From JAKLHL01 sp964411885 (GTDB lineage: Bacteria; Bdellovibrionota; JAFGOL01): DNA of 64,000 nt. A program made the translations under genes and the position numbers. Shown here in pieces: positions 37,872 through 45,364 of the stretch (position 1 is the first letter of the stretch; each line of letters begins with the position of its first letter). The notes beneath the pieces were generated by a model. It did no database searches. It saw only the letters and a list, made by a program, of their open reading frames with translations, and had not been told where the DNA came from. The DNA lies in the NCBI GenBank assembly GCA_964411885.1, contig CAYPMK010000002.1:1-64000 (forward strand), given 5' to 3'.

Positions 37872-39221
37872 TTAAGCAAAAATTTTCTTAAGTAAAGCTA
37901 TTGACCTTTTTGACAAGGCAAGTCTTGTTTCATGTCTCTTGTTGCCTTTTTCCAAGAACAGCTTCTTATCTAGAGGACTAAGTTCAGGCAAAAGTCCAAA
38001 ATTCATCTTCATGGGTTGAAAATTTTTGGGATCCGCATCACTAAGATGTCTTTTTAAAGAGCCCATTGCAGTAACAGGAGGAAATTCAAGCACAGACCTT
38101 TTGAAAAGCTTATTAAGGACACCTTCAGCAGTATAAAAGGCACTCGCTATTGATTCAACATAACCCTCTACACCACTGATCTGGCCACTCACAAAAATCT
38201 TCTCATTTAACTTAACGCTCATGTCATGGTTCAGTACCTTTGGCGCATTCAAAAAAGTATTCCTATGCATAGAACCAAATCTTAGGAATTCTGCATTTTC
38301 TAAACCCGGTATACGTCTAAACAACCTTTCTTGTTCAGAGTAAACAAGTCTTGTTTGAAAACCGACCATATTATAAACGCTGGCGTTAAGGTCGTCTTGT
38401 CTTAGCTGTATAGCAGAAAAAGGAATGGTATAGTTTTTGGGATCTATAAGCCCATCTCCTCTCATTGGTCCATTCAGTAAAGTATCTGGAGCGTCTTCAG
38501 CCATAGCCTCTATGGGCATACAGCCTCTAAAAAAAACACCTTCATCTCCTTCATGCAAAGGTGCTTTTTTTGCTTTTATAAGTTCTTCTACAAAATTATA
38601 GTATTGTTCTTTGGTCAAAGGACAATTAATGTAATCTGCTCCTTCCTCTCCCGGAATACCATATCTCTCTGCCTTAAAACAAACATTCATATCAATACTA
38701 GATCTTTCCACTAATGGAGCTATTGCGTCATAGAAATAAAGATATTCCTCTCCTGTTATGTTCGCTAACTGCTCAGATAATCCCTTCGATGCCAAAGGCC
38801 CTGCACAAACACAAACAGCATCGAATTCTTTTGCAAGTTCATTAAGGTTATTTGCTTCTTTAGCTATAATCTTTAAATTGGGTAATTGAGAAATTAGTGT
38901 TGTAGCTTCTTTACAAAAGTCATCCCTCGATACCGCCAAGGCATCACCTGCAGGCACAGCATGTTTATCAGCAAGCTTGATCAAAAAAGAATCGTATAAC
39001 CTTAACTCTTCTTTTAAAAGACCTGCTGCTGTGTGCAATTTATTACTACGCAGTGAGTTAGAACAAACCAATTCTGCAAAACAAGTACTCTTATGAGCAC
39101 CCGCCTTATATAAAGGATCAAGCCTTGGTTCATACACAAACATCTCTATATCAAATTTTGAAAGCTGAAAAACAAGTTCAGTGCCAGACAAACCAGCACC
39201 TATTATACAAACTTTTGGCAT
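37872..39221 (-). CDS. trmFO: folate/FAD-dependent tRNA (uracil-54-C5) methyltransferase
   Basis: Makes m5U54 in tRNA using methylene-tetrahydrofolate and FADH2. 449 residues: N-terminal FAD site VCIIGAGLSGTELVFQLSKF, the TrmFO signature AELVCSNSLRSNKLHTAAGLLKEEL, PAGDALAVSRDDFC, VCAGPLAS, GCMPIEAMA (catalytic Cys region), LLNGPMRGDGL, GFQTRLVYSEQ, FLRFGSMHRNTFLNAPKVL and the C-terminal SGQISGVEGYVESIA. It differs from GidA/MnmG by its shorter size. Preceded by an SH3 gene (23 nt). Confidence 0.96.
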   Translation of the reverse strand: MPKVCIIGAGLSGTELVFQLSKFDIEMFVYEPRLDPLYKAGAHKSTCFAELVCSNSLRSNKLHTAAGLLKEELRLYDSFLIKLADKHAVPAGDALAVSRDDFCKEATTLISQLPNLKIIAKEANNLNELAKEFDAVCVCAGPLASKGLSEQLANITGEEYLYFYDAIAPLVERSSIDMNVCFKAERYGIPGEEGADYINCPLTKEQYYNFVEELIKAKKAPLHEGDEGVFFRGCMPIEAMAEDAPDTLLNGPMRGDGLIDPKNYTIPFSAIQLRQDDLNASVYNMVGFQTRLVYSEQERLFRRIPGLENAEFLRFGSMHRNTFLNAPKVLNHDMSVKLNEKIFVSGQISGVEGYVESIASAFYTAEGVLNKLFKRSVLEFPPVTAMGSLKRHLSDADPKNFQPMKMNFGLLPELSPLDKKLFLEKGNKRHETRLALSKRSIALLKKIFA

Positions 39222-39244
39222 TTTAATTTTCTTCTACAATTGAC

Positions 39245-39682
39245 TCAGTCTGTCCAAAGATACTCATAAGGTATCCAGCCTGTATCACCGTGGATATCCT
39301 CTACATTTATCCATCCCTTTACAGCACCTATAAATTTAAAGGTGTCATATTTTTCTGCTGGTTCTACATACTTATCTGGCGATTCCATAGTAGGTTCTGT
39401 CTTAATAGGAGCTGGACCATTTTTAACGACGACACAATGATAGTCTGTAGTGATAAATTTACTTTTAACCCAGTGTATATCGCCATCCATATCCTTTATC
39501 TTGAGCCAGCCACCTTTATATACGATCTTGTTAACAGGAACTACTGGCATATATTTTCTTACTTGCCAAGTAATGGGAGCTTTATTATTCCTTCTAGATC
39601 TAAAAAGCACACCTTCTTTATCTACACACTCAGAATAAGTGCCCGATAAAAGTATTGTAAGAATTGTAAAAATAATAAACAT
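39245..39682 (-). CDS. exported double SH3-domain protein
   Basis: A 145-residue protein with an N-terminal signal peptide (FIIFTILTILLSGTYS). Two bacterial SH3-like units follow: the first has VLFRSRRNN, GGWLKIKDMDGDIHWVKSKFI; the second GPAPIKTEPTMESPDKY, KGWINVEDIHGDTGWIPYEYL. This is the DUF1058-like pattern of periplasmic SH3b proteins that bind peptidoglycan or peptides. It sits between an XRE regulator and trmFO. Ligand unknown. Confidence 0.82.
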   Translation of the reverse strand: MFIIFTILTILLSGTYSECVDKEGVLFRSRRNNKAPITWQVRKYMPVVPVNKIVYKGGWLKIKDMDGDIHWVKSKFITTDYHCVVVKNGPAPIKTEPTMESPDKYVEPAEKYDTFKFIGAVKGWINVEDIHGDTGWIPYEYLWTD

Positions 39683-39709
39683 CAGTTCCTCCTGCGATCG
39701 AACTTCATT

Positions 39710-40096
39710 TTACTCAGTATAATCAATATTCAAAACTCTTTCAGCAACTATTTTTACACAATCCTTTTCTTTTTGACTAGCAGTCCTCCACGCACACGTG
39801 AAAGCCTCTATAAAAGGATCCTGCTTTTGTTGTCCCACATTGAGTTTGCCGGCAGTTTTCCTGATAGTTTTATCATTAATGGCTTCCGACACCAATCCTG
39901 ACAGCTCTGCACCATCCATTCCTATATTATCTGCATATTCTTTTATTCTTAAAGGAGGGATTACAGAAACACCTCTTTCTATATTAGAGATAAATTGTGA
40001 AGATGAAAAACCTAGTTTTTTAGCCAACTCCCCTTGAGTAACACACAAGGCTTCTCTCTTTTTTCTTAGAAAACGACCTAGCTGTTTTTGATTCAT
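39710..40096 (-). CDS. XRE-family HTH regulator
   Basis: A 128-residue DNA-binding protein. Residues 1-60 form a Cro/C1-type HTH: LGRFLRKKREALCVTQGELAKKLGFSSSQFISNIERG. The helical C-terminus has no known ligand pocket. The start at 40096 (MNQKQL) has no Shine-Dalgarno, but TAGTAT lies 6 nt upstream, suggesting a leaderless transcript. A palindrome at 40107-40121 overlaps that -10 and is a candidate self-operator. It heads a minus-strand run (SH3 protein, trmFO) and is divergent from prmA. Confidence 0.85.
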   Translation of the reverse strand: MNQKQLGRFLRKKREALCVTQGELAKKLGFSSSQFISNIERGVSVIPPLRIKEYADNIGMDGAELSGLVSEAINDKTIRKTAGKLNVGQQKQDPFIEAFTCAWRTASQKEKDCVKIVAERVLNIDYTE

Positions 40097-40106
40097 ATCC
40101 AAATAC

Positions 40107-40121
40107 TACTACAAGTTAGTA
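40107..40121. promoter_or_regulatory. candidate operator palindrome of the XRE regulator
   Basis: TACTA-caagt-TAGTA, two 5-bp half-sites with a 5-bp centre, 10 bp before the XRE start codon. Its left edge overlaps the TAGTAT -10 (40103-40108). Position fits autorepression and may also affect divergent prmA. Confidence 0.4.
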
Positions 40122-40162
40122 ACAAAAAAAATTATTAATTATTGTTATATTTAAGTAGTAAA

Positions 40163-40168
40163 TATAAT
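40163..40168 (+). promoter_or_regulatory. -10 box of prmA, possible leaderless start
   Basis: A perfect TATAAT ending 9 nt before the prmA ATG at 40178. No Shine-Dalgarno is present between. The -35 is poor (TTGTTA at 15-bp spacing), so an activator may be needed. Confidence 0.5.
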
Positions 40169-40177
40169 ATCAAGATC

Positions 40178-41044
40178 ATGAAGGATTGGCTTAAGATAAG
40201 TATAGAATTGGACCCTGCAGATTATGAAAGGGTAATGGAGCAAATATCTTTATGGCCAAATATTACTGGCATAATGGAAACAGAACCAAGTCCATGGATA
40301 ATAAAGCTAGAGGTCTACAGTGAAGATACTAACAAAACACACATACTACCTTTAGTAGAGAATATAAAAAAGATTACTGGTTCTGTCTTAATAGAGAATA
40401 TCAAATACGACCCAAACAACGAAAATGAATGGAAAAAACATTTTAAACCTCAAAAGATTGGTGAAAGGTTTGTAATAAGACCAAGCTGGGAAGTATATGA
40501 AGCAAAAAACAATGAAATAGTAATAACAATAGATCCCGGATCTGCTTTTGGCACTGGCTTACACGAGACCACAAGAAGTGTTCTCGTTTTATTAGAAGAA
40601 CTCCATAAAAAAGACCTCAATAAAATATCCAACGCTAAACTTCTTGATGCTGGAACAGGAAGCGGTGTGTTGAGTATTGGAGCTGTACTGCTTGGTTCAA
40701 AAAAAGTAGTAGCAATAGATAACGACCCAGAAGCAATAAAAGTAGCTAACGATAATTTTGAGATTAACAAAGTTAATAAGATCGCAAGAGCCACATTAAA
40801 AGGAATAGAGGATGAAAAAAACAAATACGATATAATAGTCGCCAACATAATATCAGAAGTTCTAATACTCAATGCACAACATATAGTTTCTTTATTAAAA
40901 CATAAGGGAGACTTAATATTGTCTGGGATATTAAATAAAGAAGAGAACAAAGTATTGAATGAATTTATATCTATAAAAGGAATTAAACTAAATAAGGTAC
41001 TCCAAATGGGAGAGTGGAGCTCTATTTGGTTAAGTCTTAATTAG
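40178..41044 (+). CDS. prmA: ribosomal protein L11 methyltransferase
   Basis: SAM-dependent enzyme that trimethylates ribosomal protein L11. 288 residues: N-terminal L11-binding domain, linker WKKHFKPQKIGERFVIRPSW, the PrmA signature IDPGSAFGTGLHETTR, SAM motif LLDAGTGSGVLSIGAVLLGS, acidic VVAIDNDPEAI, and VANIISEVL (motif IV NI). The start at 40178 is chosen because MKDWLKISIEL matches the family opening and the longer ORF would begin upstream of the -10 box. It shares TTAG with the convergent 41041 gene. Confidence 0.94.
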   Translation: MKDWLKISIELDPADYERVMEQISLWPNITGIMETEPSPWIIKLEVYSEDTNKTHILPLVENIKKITGSVLIENIKYDPNNENEWKKHFKPQKIGERFVIRPSWEVYEAKNNEIVITIDPGSAFGTGLHETTRSVLVLLEELHKKDLNKISNAKLLDAGTGSGVLSIGAVLLGSKKVVAIDNDPEAIKVANDNFEINKVNKIARATLKGIEDEKNKYDIIVANIISEVLILNAQHIVSLLKHKGDLILSGILNKEENKVLNEFISIKGIKLNKVLQMGEWSSIWLSLN

Positions 41045-41916
41045 AACTCTAAAGAAAGACCCATTCTTAAAGCAATTGCATCTGGTGTAGCTGTTGTAAC
41101 GTTTGGAGAGGCTATCTTTTCCAACCCTACTATTAACAATGTTCTTCTAACAGAGCTGGCTTTGTTAAAATTATATTCAGCCTTTTTATCCATAGATCCC
41201 ATGTTGAACATCAAACCACCGCCAAACACCCAAAAAGGATGTTCCCAATCACCTTTTGCCACTTTTGCGATCTCTGCTCCTGCATCTACGTACATAAAAA
41301 GCCACGGTAATATCCTGAACCTTGGAGCAAGTCTTAAACCAAGGGGATACAAATTGTTCTTATGTTCATTGCCTTCTCTTGCACCAATAGAACTCGTCAA
41401 GGCAAGGCTCATGTATTTAAAAAGGTTAAACTGAACACCTAATTCAACACCACCTCCACCTTTATTACTAGAGCCTGACTTATAATTTAGTAGCTCACCA
41501 TATATTGAGAATATAAAATCTCCGGGCTGACCCGCTTTAACATTACCCTCTGCCTTACTGTAATTATAAGACTCATCTTCTGCTTCTTTTGGGTAGTAGG
41601 CATACTCATACACATCACCTTTTTTAGAGGAAGACTGAGCAGGAAGAGTTGTTTGTGACGTTGGTACTACTGCTGGAGTTGGTACTGCTGCAGGAGATTG
41701 TATTGGCTCTGCTGTAGGCATCTGAGTCGTAGTTGCTGTTGCAACTGGAGCTGGTGCTGGCGATATAAGAACTTCTTCTTGTTGATGATATGAAATACCG
41801 GATTCACCGACTATAACATCATCCTCTACATCTATTACCATTTCTTCTACGCCTTGATCTTGTGCAAACAGACCATTACTCGTAGTCAGCACTAACAATA
41901 AAAAGAACTTCAACAT
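41041..41916 (-). CDS. outer-membrane beta-barrel protein with Pro/Ala/Thr linker
   Basis: A 291-residue precursor with signal peptide (MLKFFLLLVLTTSNGLFAQ). An acidic start (DVEDDVIVGE) and a long low-complexity Pro/Ala/Thr/Val linker (about 50-100) are followed by a beta-barrel of about 170 residues: FIFSIYGELLNYKSG, GVELGVQFNLFKYMSLALTS, and a last strand DAIALRMGLSLEF ending in Phe, the usual BAM signal. It overlaps the upstream PPC-domain gene by 7 nt. Function unknown; the linker may span the periplasm or peptidoglycan. Confidence 0.78.
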   Translation of the reverse strand: MLKFFLLLVLTTSNGLFAQDQGVEEMVIDVEDDVIVGESGISYHQQEEVLISPAPAPVATATTTQMPTAEPIQSPAAVPTPAVVPTSQTTLPAQSSSKKGDVYEYAYYPKEAEDESYNYSKAEGNVKAGQPGDFIFSIYGELLNYKSGSSNKGGGGVELGVQFNLFKYMSLALTSSIGAREGNEHKNNLYPLGLRLAPRFRILPWLFMYVDAGAEIAKVAKGDWEHPFWVFGGGLMFNMGSMDKKAEYNFNKASSVRRTLLIVGLEKIASPNVTTATPDAIALRMGLSLEF

Positions 41917-42356
41917 TTTTTCACCCCCGCTTTTAACGGTGTAAGAAGATTTAATTTAATATTATCATCATAAAGTCTTTCAAGGTCCATATTGTTTGCA
42001 TTAATAAAAAGCTCACAAGTAACACCAACTTTTGCTTTAAGAAGATGTCCTCCTATACAATTAAGGTCTTTGCCAGATAGAACGACGTGTATATGAGGAT
42101 GTATCTCTCCGTTTAAAATACCAACATTACCTGTTAAAGACAAAAGTTCCATGTCTTCTTCTATTTTCTTTACAAGGTACTTTCCTGCATGAAGATCATA
42201 ATAACCTATTTCAATATCCTTAATTACACCAATGGCATTCAACGTTGCTGATCTAATATTATTATCAACAAGGTATTTTGTTATGGTAGAGATAACATCT
42301 TCGTTAATATCTAATTTTACAAAATGAATATTATCTGAATTTGAGCTCTTCAACAC
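41910..42356 (-). CDS. PPC (DUF296) domain protein
   Basis: A 148-residue protein beginning with TTG. The plant/prokaryote conserved fold is shown by INEDVISTITKYLVDNNIRSATLNAIGVIKDIEIGYYD, then GNVGILNGEIHPHIHVVLSG (metal-binding His cluster) and GGHLLKAKVGVTCELFI. Prokaryotic PPC proteins are small, trimeric, possibly zinc-binding, with an unclear DNA or metabolite role. A good promoter lies at 42372-42399 and AGGGG precedes the start. It overlaps the barrel gene by 7 nt. Confidence 0.85.
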   Translation of the reverse strand: MLKSSNSDNIHFVKLDINEDVISTITKYLVDNNIRSATLNAIGVIKDIEIGYYDLHAGKYLVKKIEEDMELLSLTGNVGILNGEIHPHIHVVLSGKDLNCIGGHLLKAKVGVTCELFINANNMDLERLYDDNIKLNLLTPLKAGVKKC

Positions 42357-42371
42357 ACACCCCTAATGTAT

Positions 42372-42399
42372 ATTCTACCTGAGGACGTGTTTTTAGCAA
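42372..42399 (-). promoter_or_regulatory. promoter of the PPC-domain gene
   Basis: Minus strand TTGCTA (42399-42394), 16-bp spacer, TAGAAT (42377-42372). Predicted +1 near 42365, leaving a leader of about 9 nt with AGGGG at its 5' end. Confidence 0.55.
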
Positions 42400-42415
42400 G
42401 CTTTGTGTTCTACTG

Positions 42416-43804
42416 CTAACAGTGTCTAAAAAAGGCCCGATAAGCCTTATATGTATGATAGATATCAACCTTAGACGCTACTTCGAATGGTGAATGCATA
42501 GAAAGCAACGCTGGGCCACAGTCTATTGCTTCAAGCCCAAAGTAGACAAAGAATCTTGAAACAGTACCACCACCACCAACATCAACTTTACCAAGTTCTG
42601 CGGCCTGCCATCTAACTCCATCCTTTGCAAAAGCATTCCTTATACTTGCTGTAAATTCTGCACTAGCGTCGTTAGAATCATATTTACCTCTGGAACCACC
42701 ACACTTTGTTATAGTGGTACCATAGCCCATTTTTGCGCCGTTCATCGGTTCTATAACACTTTTCCATTCTGGGTCTATGCCAGCTGTTACGTCTGCAGAA
42801 ACAAGCCTTGAATTCTCTACCGCCTTTATTACAGAGGAGAAATTACTATCTTTATATTTTTCCATTACCTGACTTGCTATACGTATCAACAAGTTAGAAT
42901 CTGCGCCACCAGTACCCGTAGAACCAACCTCTTCTTTATCAAGGAACAAGGCTAAAAGATTTTGCTTACATTTCCCTGCATCAAAAATAGCTTTTAAAGC
43001 TGTATATGCACAAACTCTATCGTCTTGTCCGTAGGCACCAATAAAACTTCTATCAAAACCAATGTCCCTGGCCTTGCCTGCAGGCACAACTTGGAGTTCT
43101 GCACTAACAAGGTCTTCTTCATTTATTCCATATTTTTTATTAAGGAATTCCAAGATCCCTGTTTTAACAGATTCTGAACCACTCTTAAATTTATGCGGAA
43201 TGGATCCTACTAAAATATTAAGTTGTTCACCTTCTATTACCTTGCTGGCTGGCTTAGAAACTTGCTCTTGAGCAAGATGAACTAAAAGGTCATTAACTGT
43301 AAAAACAGGATCTCCATCTTGTTCTCCTATACACACATTAACTTTTTTGCCGTCGCTCTTAACTACAATGCCATGCAATGCTAAAGGAACCGTCACCCAT
43401 TGATATTTTTTTATGCCACCATAATAGTGGGTCTTCATGTAAGCCATCTGTTCTGATTCATAGAGGGTGATGGGCTTAAGGTCCAACCTCGGTGCATCAA
43501 TATGTGCAACAACTATATTAAAGCCGTTCTTAAAACTCTTATCATTAACTACGCATAAAGCTGTGCTAACACCTTTGTTCGATATAATAAGTTTTGTTTC
43601 ATTCTTTGATGCGGAATTTATCCTCTTAAAACCATGTTTAAGGGACATATCCTCTATAAGCAACACTGCTTCTCTTTCTGTTTTTGATGCATCCATGAAT
43701 TTTTTATACTCAGCACTAAAATCAAATACCTCTTTTTCTTGTTTGCCTTTTATCCCGTCCCATGCACATTTTTTCTTGAATAACAGCTTGCTTTTTACAT
43801 TCAT
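42416..43804 (-). CDS. M18 family metallo-aminopeptidase
   Basis: Cytoplasmic dizinc aminopeptidase, 462 residues, of the aspartyl/M18 type. Metal-site motifs: VVAHIDAPRLDLKP (first zinc His, Asp), YGQDDRVCAYTAL (bridging Asp), LFLDKEEVGSTGTGG (Glu pair), VSADVTAGIDP and the C-terminal GPALLSMHSPFEVASKVD with the last zinc His. The sequence GGIKKYQWVTVPLALHG lies in the domain inserted in this family. M18 enzymes cut N-terminal acidic or neutral residues during peptide turnover. Monocistronic. Confidence 0.92.
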   Translation of the reverse strand: MNVKSKLLFKKKCAWDGIKGKQEKEVFDFSAEYKKFMDASKTEREAVLLIEDMSLKHGFKRINSASKNETKLIISNKGVSTALCVVNDKSFKNGFNIVVAHIDAPRLDLKPITLYESEQMAYMKTHYYGGIKKYQWVTVPLALHGIVVKSDGKKVNVCIGEQDGDPVFTVNDLLVHLAQEQVSKPASKVIEGEQLNILVGSIPHKFKSGSESVKTGILEFLNKKYGINEEDLVSAELQVVPAGKARDIGFDRSFIGAYGQDDRVCAYTALKAIFDAGKCKQNLLALFLDKEEVGSTGTGGADSNLLIRIASQVMEKYKDSNFSSVIKAVENSRLVSADVTAGIDPEWKSVIEPMNGAKMGYGTTITKCGGSRGKYDSNDASAEFTASIRNAFAKDGVRWQAAELGKVDVGGGGTVSRFFVYFGLEAIDCGPALLSMHSPFEVASKVDIYHTYKAYRAFFRHC

Positions 43805-43816
43805 CGTCTTTACTCC

Positions 43817-43844
43817 TTGTAAGAGGATTTAAACCTGTTAGAAT
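43817..43844 (+). promoter_or_regulatory. promoter of gpmA
   Basis: TTGTAA (43817-43822), 16-bp spacer, TAGAAT (43839-43844). The predicted +1 is near 43851, about 19 nt before the start codon. No clear Shine-Dalgarno follows. Confidence 0.45.
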
Positions 43845-43869
43845 ACTCCTAAAAGATAGCACATAATTA

Positions 43870-44487
43870 ATGAGTATGGAATATAGATTAGTATTATTGA
43901 GACATGGAGAAAGTGAGTGGAACAAACAGAATCGTTTCACCGGTTGGACAGATGTGCCTCTTTCAGATAAAGGAGTAACAGAAGCCATCCAAGCAGGCAT
44001 TACACTAAAAGACAAAGCCTTTGTATTTGATGTGGCATTTACCTCTGTTCTAAAACGAGCAATAGACACATTAACTATAGTGCTTGAACAAATGTCGCTA
44101 AAAATACCCGTCTATAAAGACTATAGATTAAATGAAAGACACTACGGTGCTCTACAAGGACTTAACAAAACTGAGATGGCAAGAAAATATGGCGATGAAC
44201 AAGTACATATATGGAGAAGGAGTTTTGACACTCGCCCCCCTGCTCTAGAGAAAGATAAAATTATCCCGGGTGAGCCCCTCTGTGAAAGCCTAAAAGACAC
44301 CATAGAAAGAGTTATTCCATATTGGGAGACTAAAATTGCTCCTCAGATACAAAATGGTAAAAAGATAATCATATCTGCTCATGGCAATAGTTTAAGGGCT
44401 TTGGTAAAATACTTGGAAAATATAAGTAACGACGATATACCGAACTTAGAGATACCAACAGGCAAACCTTTGGTATATGAACTAGAT
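43870..44487 (+). CDS. gpmA: 2,3-bisphosphoglycerate-dependent phosphoglycerate mutase, C-terminus in gap
   Basis: Glycolytic/gluconeogenic enzyme interconverting 3- and 2-phosphoglycerate. 206 residues visible: [25 protein letters not shown] (catalytic His), [34 protein letters not shown] (Glu), RSFDTRPP and [16 protein letters not shown] (second His). Family proteins are about 230-250 residues, so 25-40 residues lie in the gap. Two starts (MSMEYR and MEYR, 43870 or 43876) are possible; neither has a clear Shine-Dalgarno. Confidence 0.94.
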
Positions 44488-44587
44488 NNNNNNNNNNNNN
44501 NNNNNNNNNNNNNNNNNNNNNNNNNNNNNNNNNNNNNNNNNNNNNNNNNNNNNNNNNNNNNNNNNNNNNNNNNNNNNNNNNNNNNNN
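44488..44587. other. assembly gap (100 N)
   Basis: Exactly 100 N between gpmA and the CorC-like gene. It hides the gpmA stop and the 5' part of the next gene, which in this family often encodes a membrane DUF21 domain, so the true gap may be several hundred bases. Confidence 0.98.
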
Positions 44588-45361
44588 GTAACATTAAAGG
44601 ATCTGGATTTCTTTATCTCTCTTGCACAAAGAGAAGGTTCTCTTGTAGGTTCAAAGGGAAGTTTTCTAAAAGCAGTTTCTGAATTTAGTGAGCTACGAGT
44701 AAGGAACATCATGGTACCAAAAAACAAAGTCACTGTATTGAATGCAGATATAAAAATGCCAGAACTGGCAGAGATAATAAAGCGTGACATGTACACAAGA
44801 TACCCCGTCGTAAATGACAACGGAACTTTTATTGGGATACTTAATGCAAAGGACTTTTTACTCAACACAGAACTATGTGAAGCAGAGAACAGCATAGTTA
44901 GCATATTAAGAACAGCACTCTGGACCAATGAATTCATGAAGGTAGACCTTGTGCTAGAGTTAATGAAAGTAAAAAAGACGCAGATGTTCCTTGTGAAAGA
45001 TGAATACAATCAATTCAGCGGTATAATCACAATGGAAGATATCCTTGAGGAATTGGTAGGAGAAATAGAGGACGAGCATGATCTAGAGGACACAGAGGAT
45101 AATACCACCTCTGAACGTTCTTTTGTTGTGGATGGAGAAGACACCGTTCATGATATAAACACAAAATATGAACTAGACCTTCCAGAAGACAAGGATTTTC
45201 AATCTTTCAATGGCTTTATGATGAATCTTTTTAACGGAGTACTTCCAAAAAAAGATACCGTCGTAGTTTGGCAAAATCTAAAGATCCGTATAATGAAAAA
45301 GAAAGACAAAAATATAGAAAAAGCAGAAATAACCATAGATGGCAACAACAAAGGAGATTAA
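44588..45361 (+). CDS. CorC/TlyC-type CBS-domain protein, N-terminus in gap
   Basis: The frame is open from the first base after the gap; 257 residues are visible. A helix-rich start (VTLKDLDFFISLAQREG) leads to ELRVRNIMVPKNKV, the linker into a CBS pair (about 40-170; RYPVVNDNGTFIGILNAKDFL, FLVKDEYNQFSGIITMEDILEELVGEIEDEHD), and a C-terminal CorC_HlyC domain (SFVVDGEDTVHDINTKYEL ... NGVLPKKDTVVV). Members with a DUF21 membrane domain handle Mg/Co efflux; whether one precedes here is hidden by the gap. pepF follows after 3 nt. Confidence 0.88.
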   Translation, partial: VTLKDLDFFISLAQREGSLVGSKGSFLKAVSEFSELRVRNIMVPKNKVTVLNADIKMPELAEIIKRDMYTRYPVVNDNGTFIGILNAKDFLLNTELCEAENSIVSILRTALWTNEFMKVDLVLELMKVKKTQMFLVKDEYNQFSGIITMEDILEELVGEIEDEHDLEDTEDNTTSERSFVVDGEDTVHDINTKYELDLPEDKDFQSFNGFMMNLFNGVLPKKDTVVVWQNLKIRIMKKKDKNIEKAEITIDGNNKGD

Positions 45362-45364
45362 TGA

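Noticed and set aside
44379..45009. Minus-strand reading frames spanning the gap next to gpmA and the CorC-like gene
   Set aside because: They are read through N and lie antisense to two well-identified genes.
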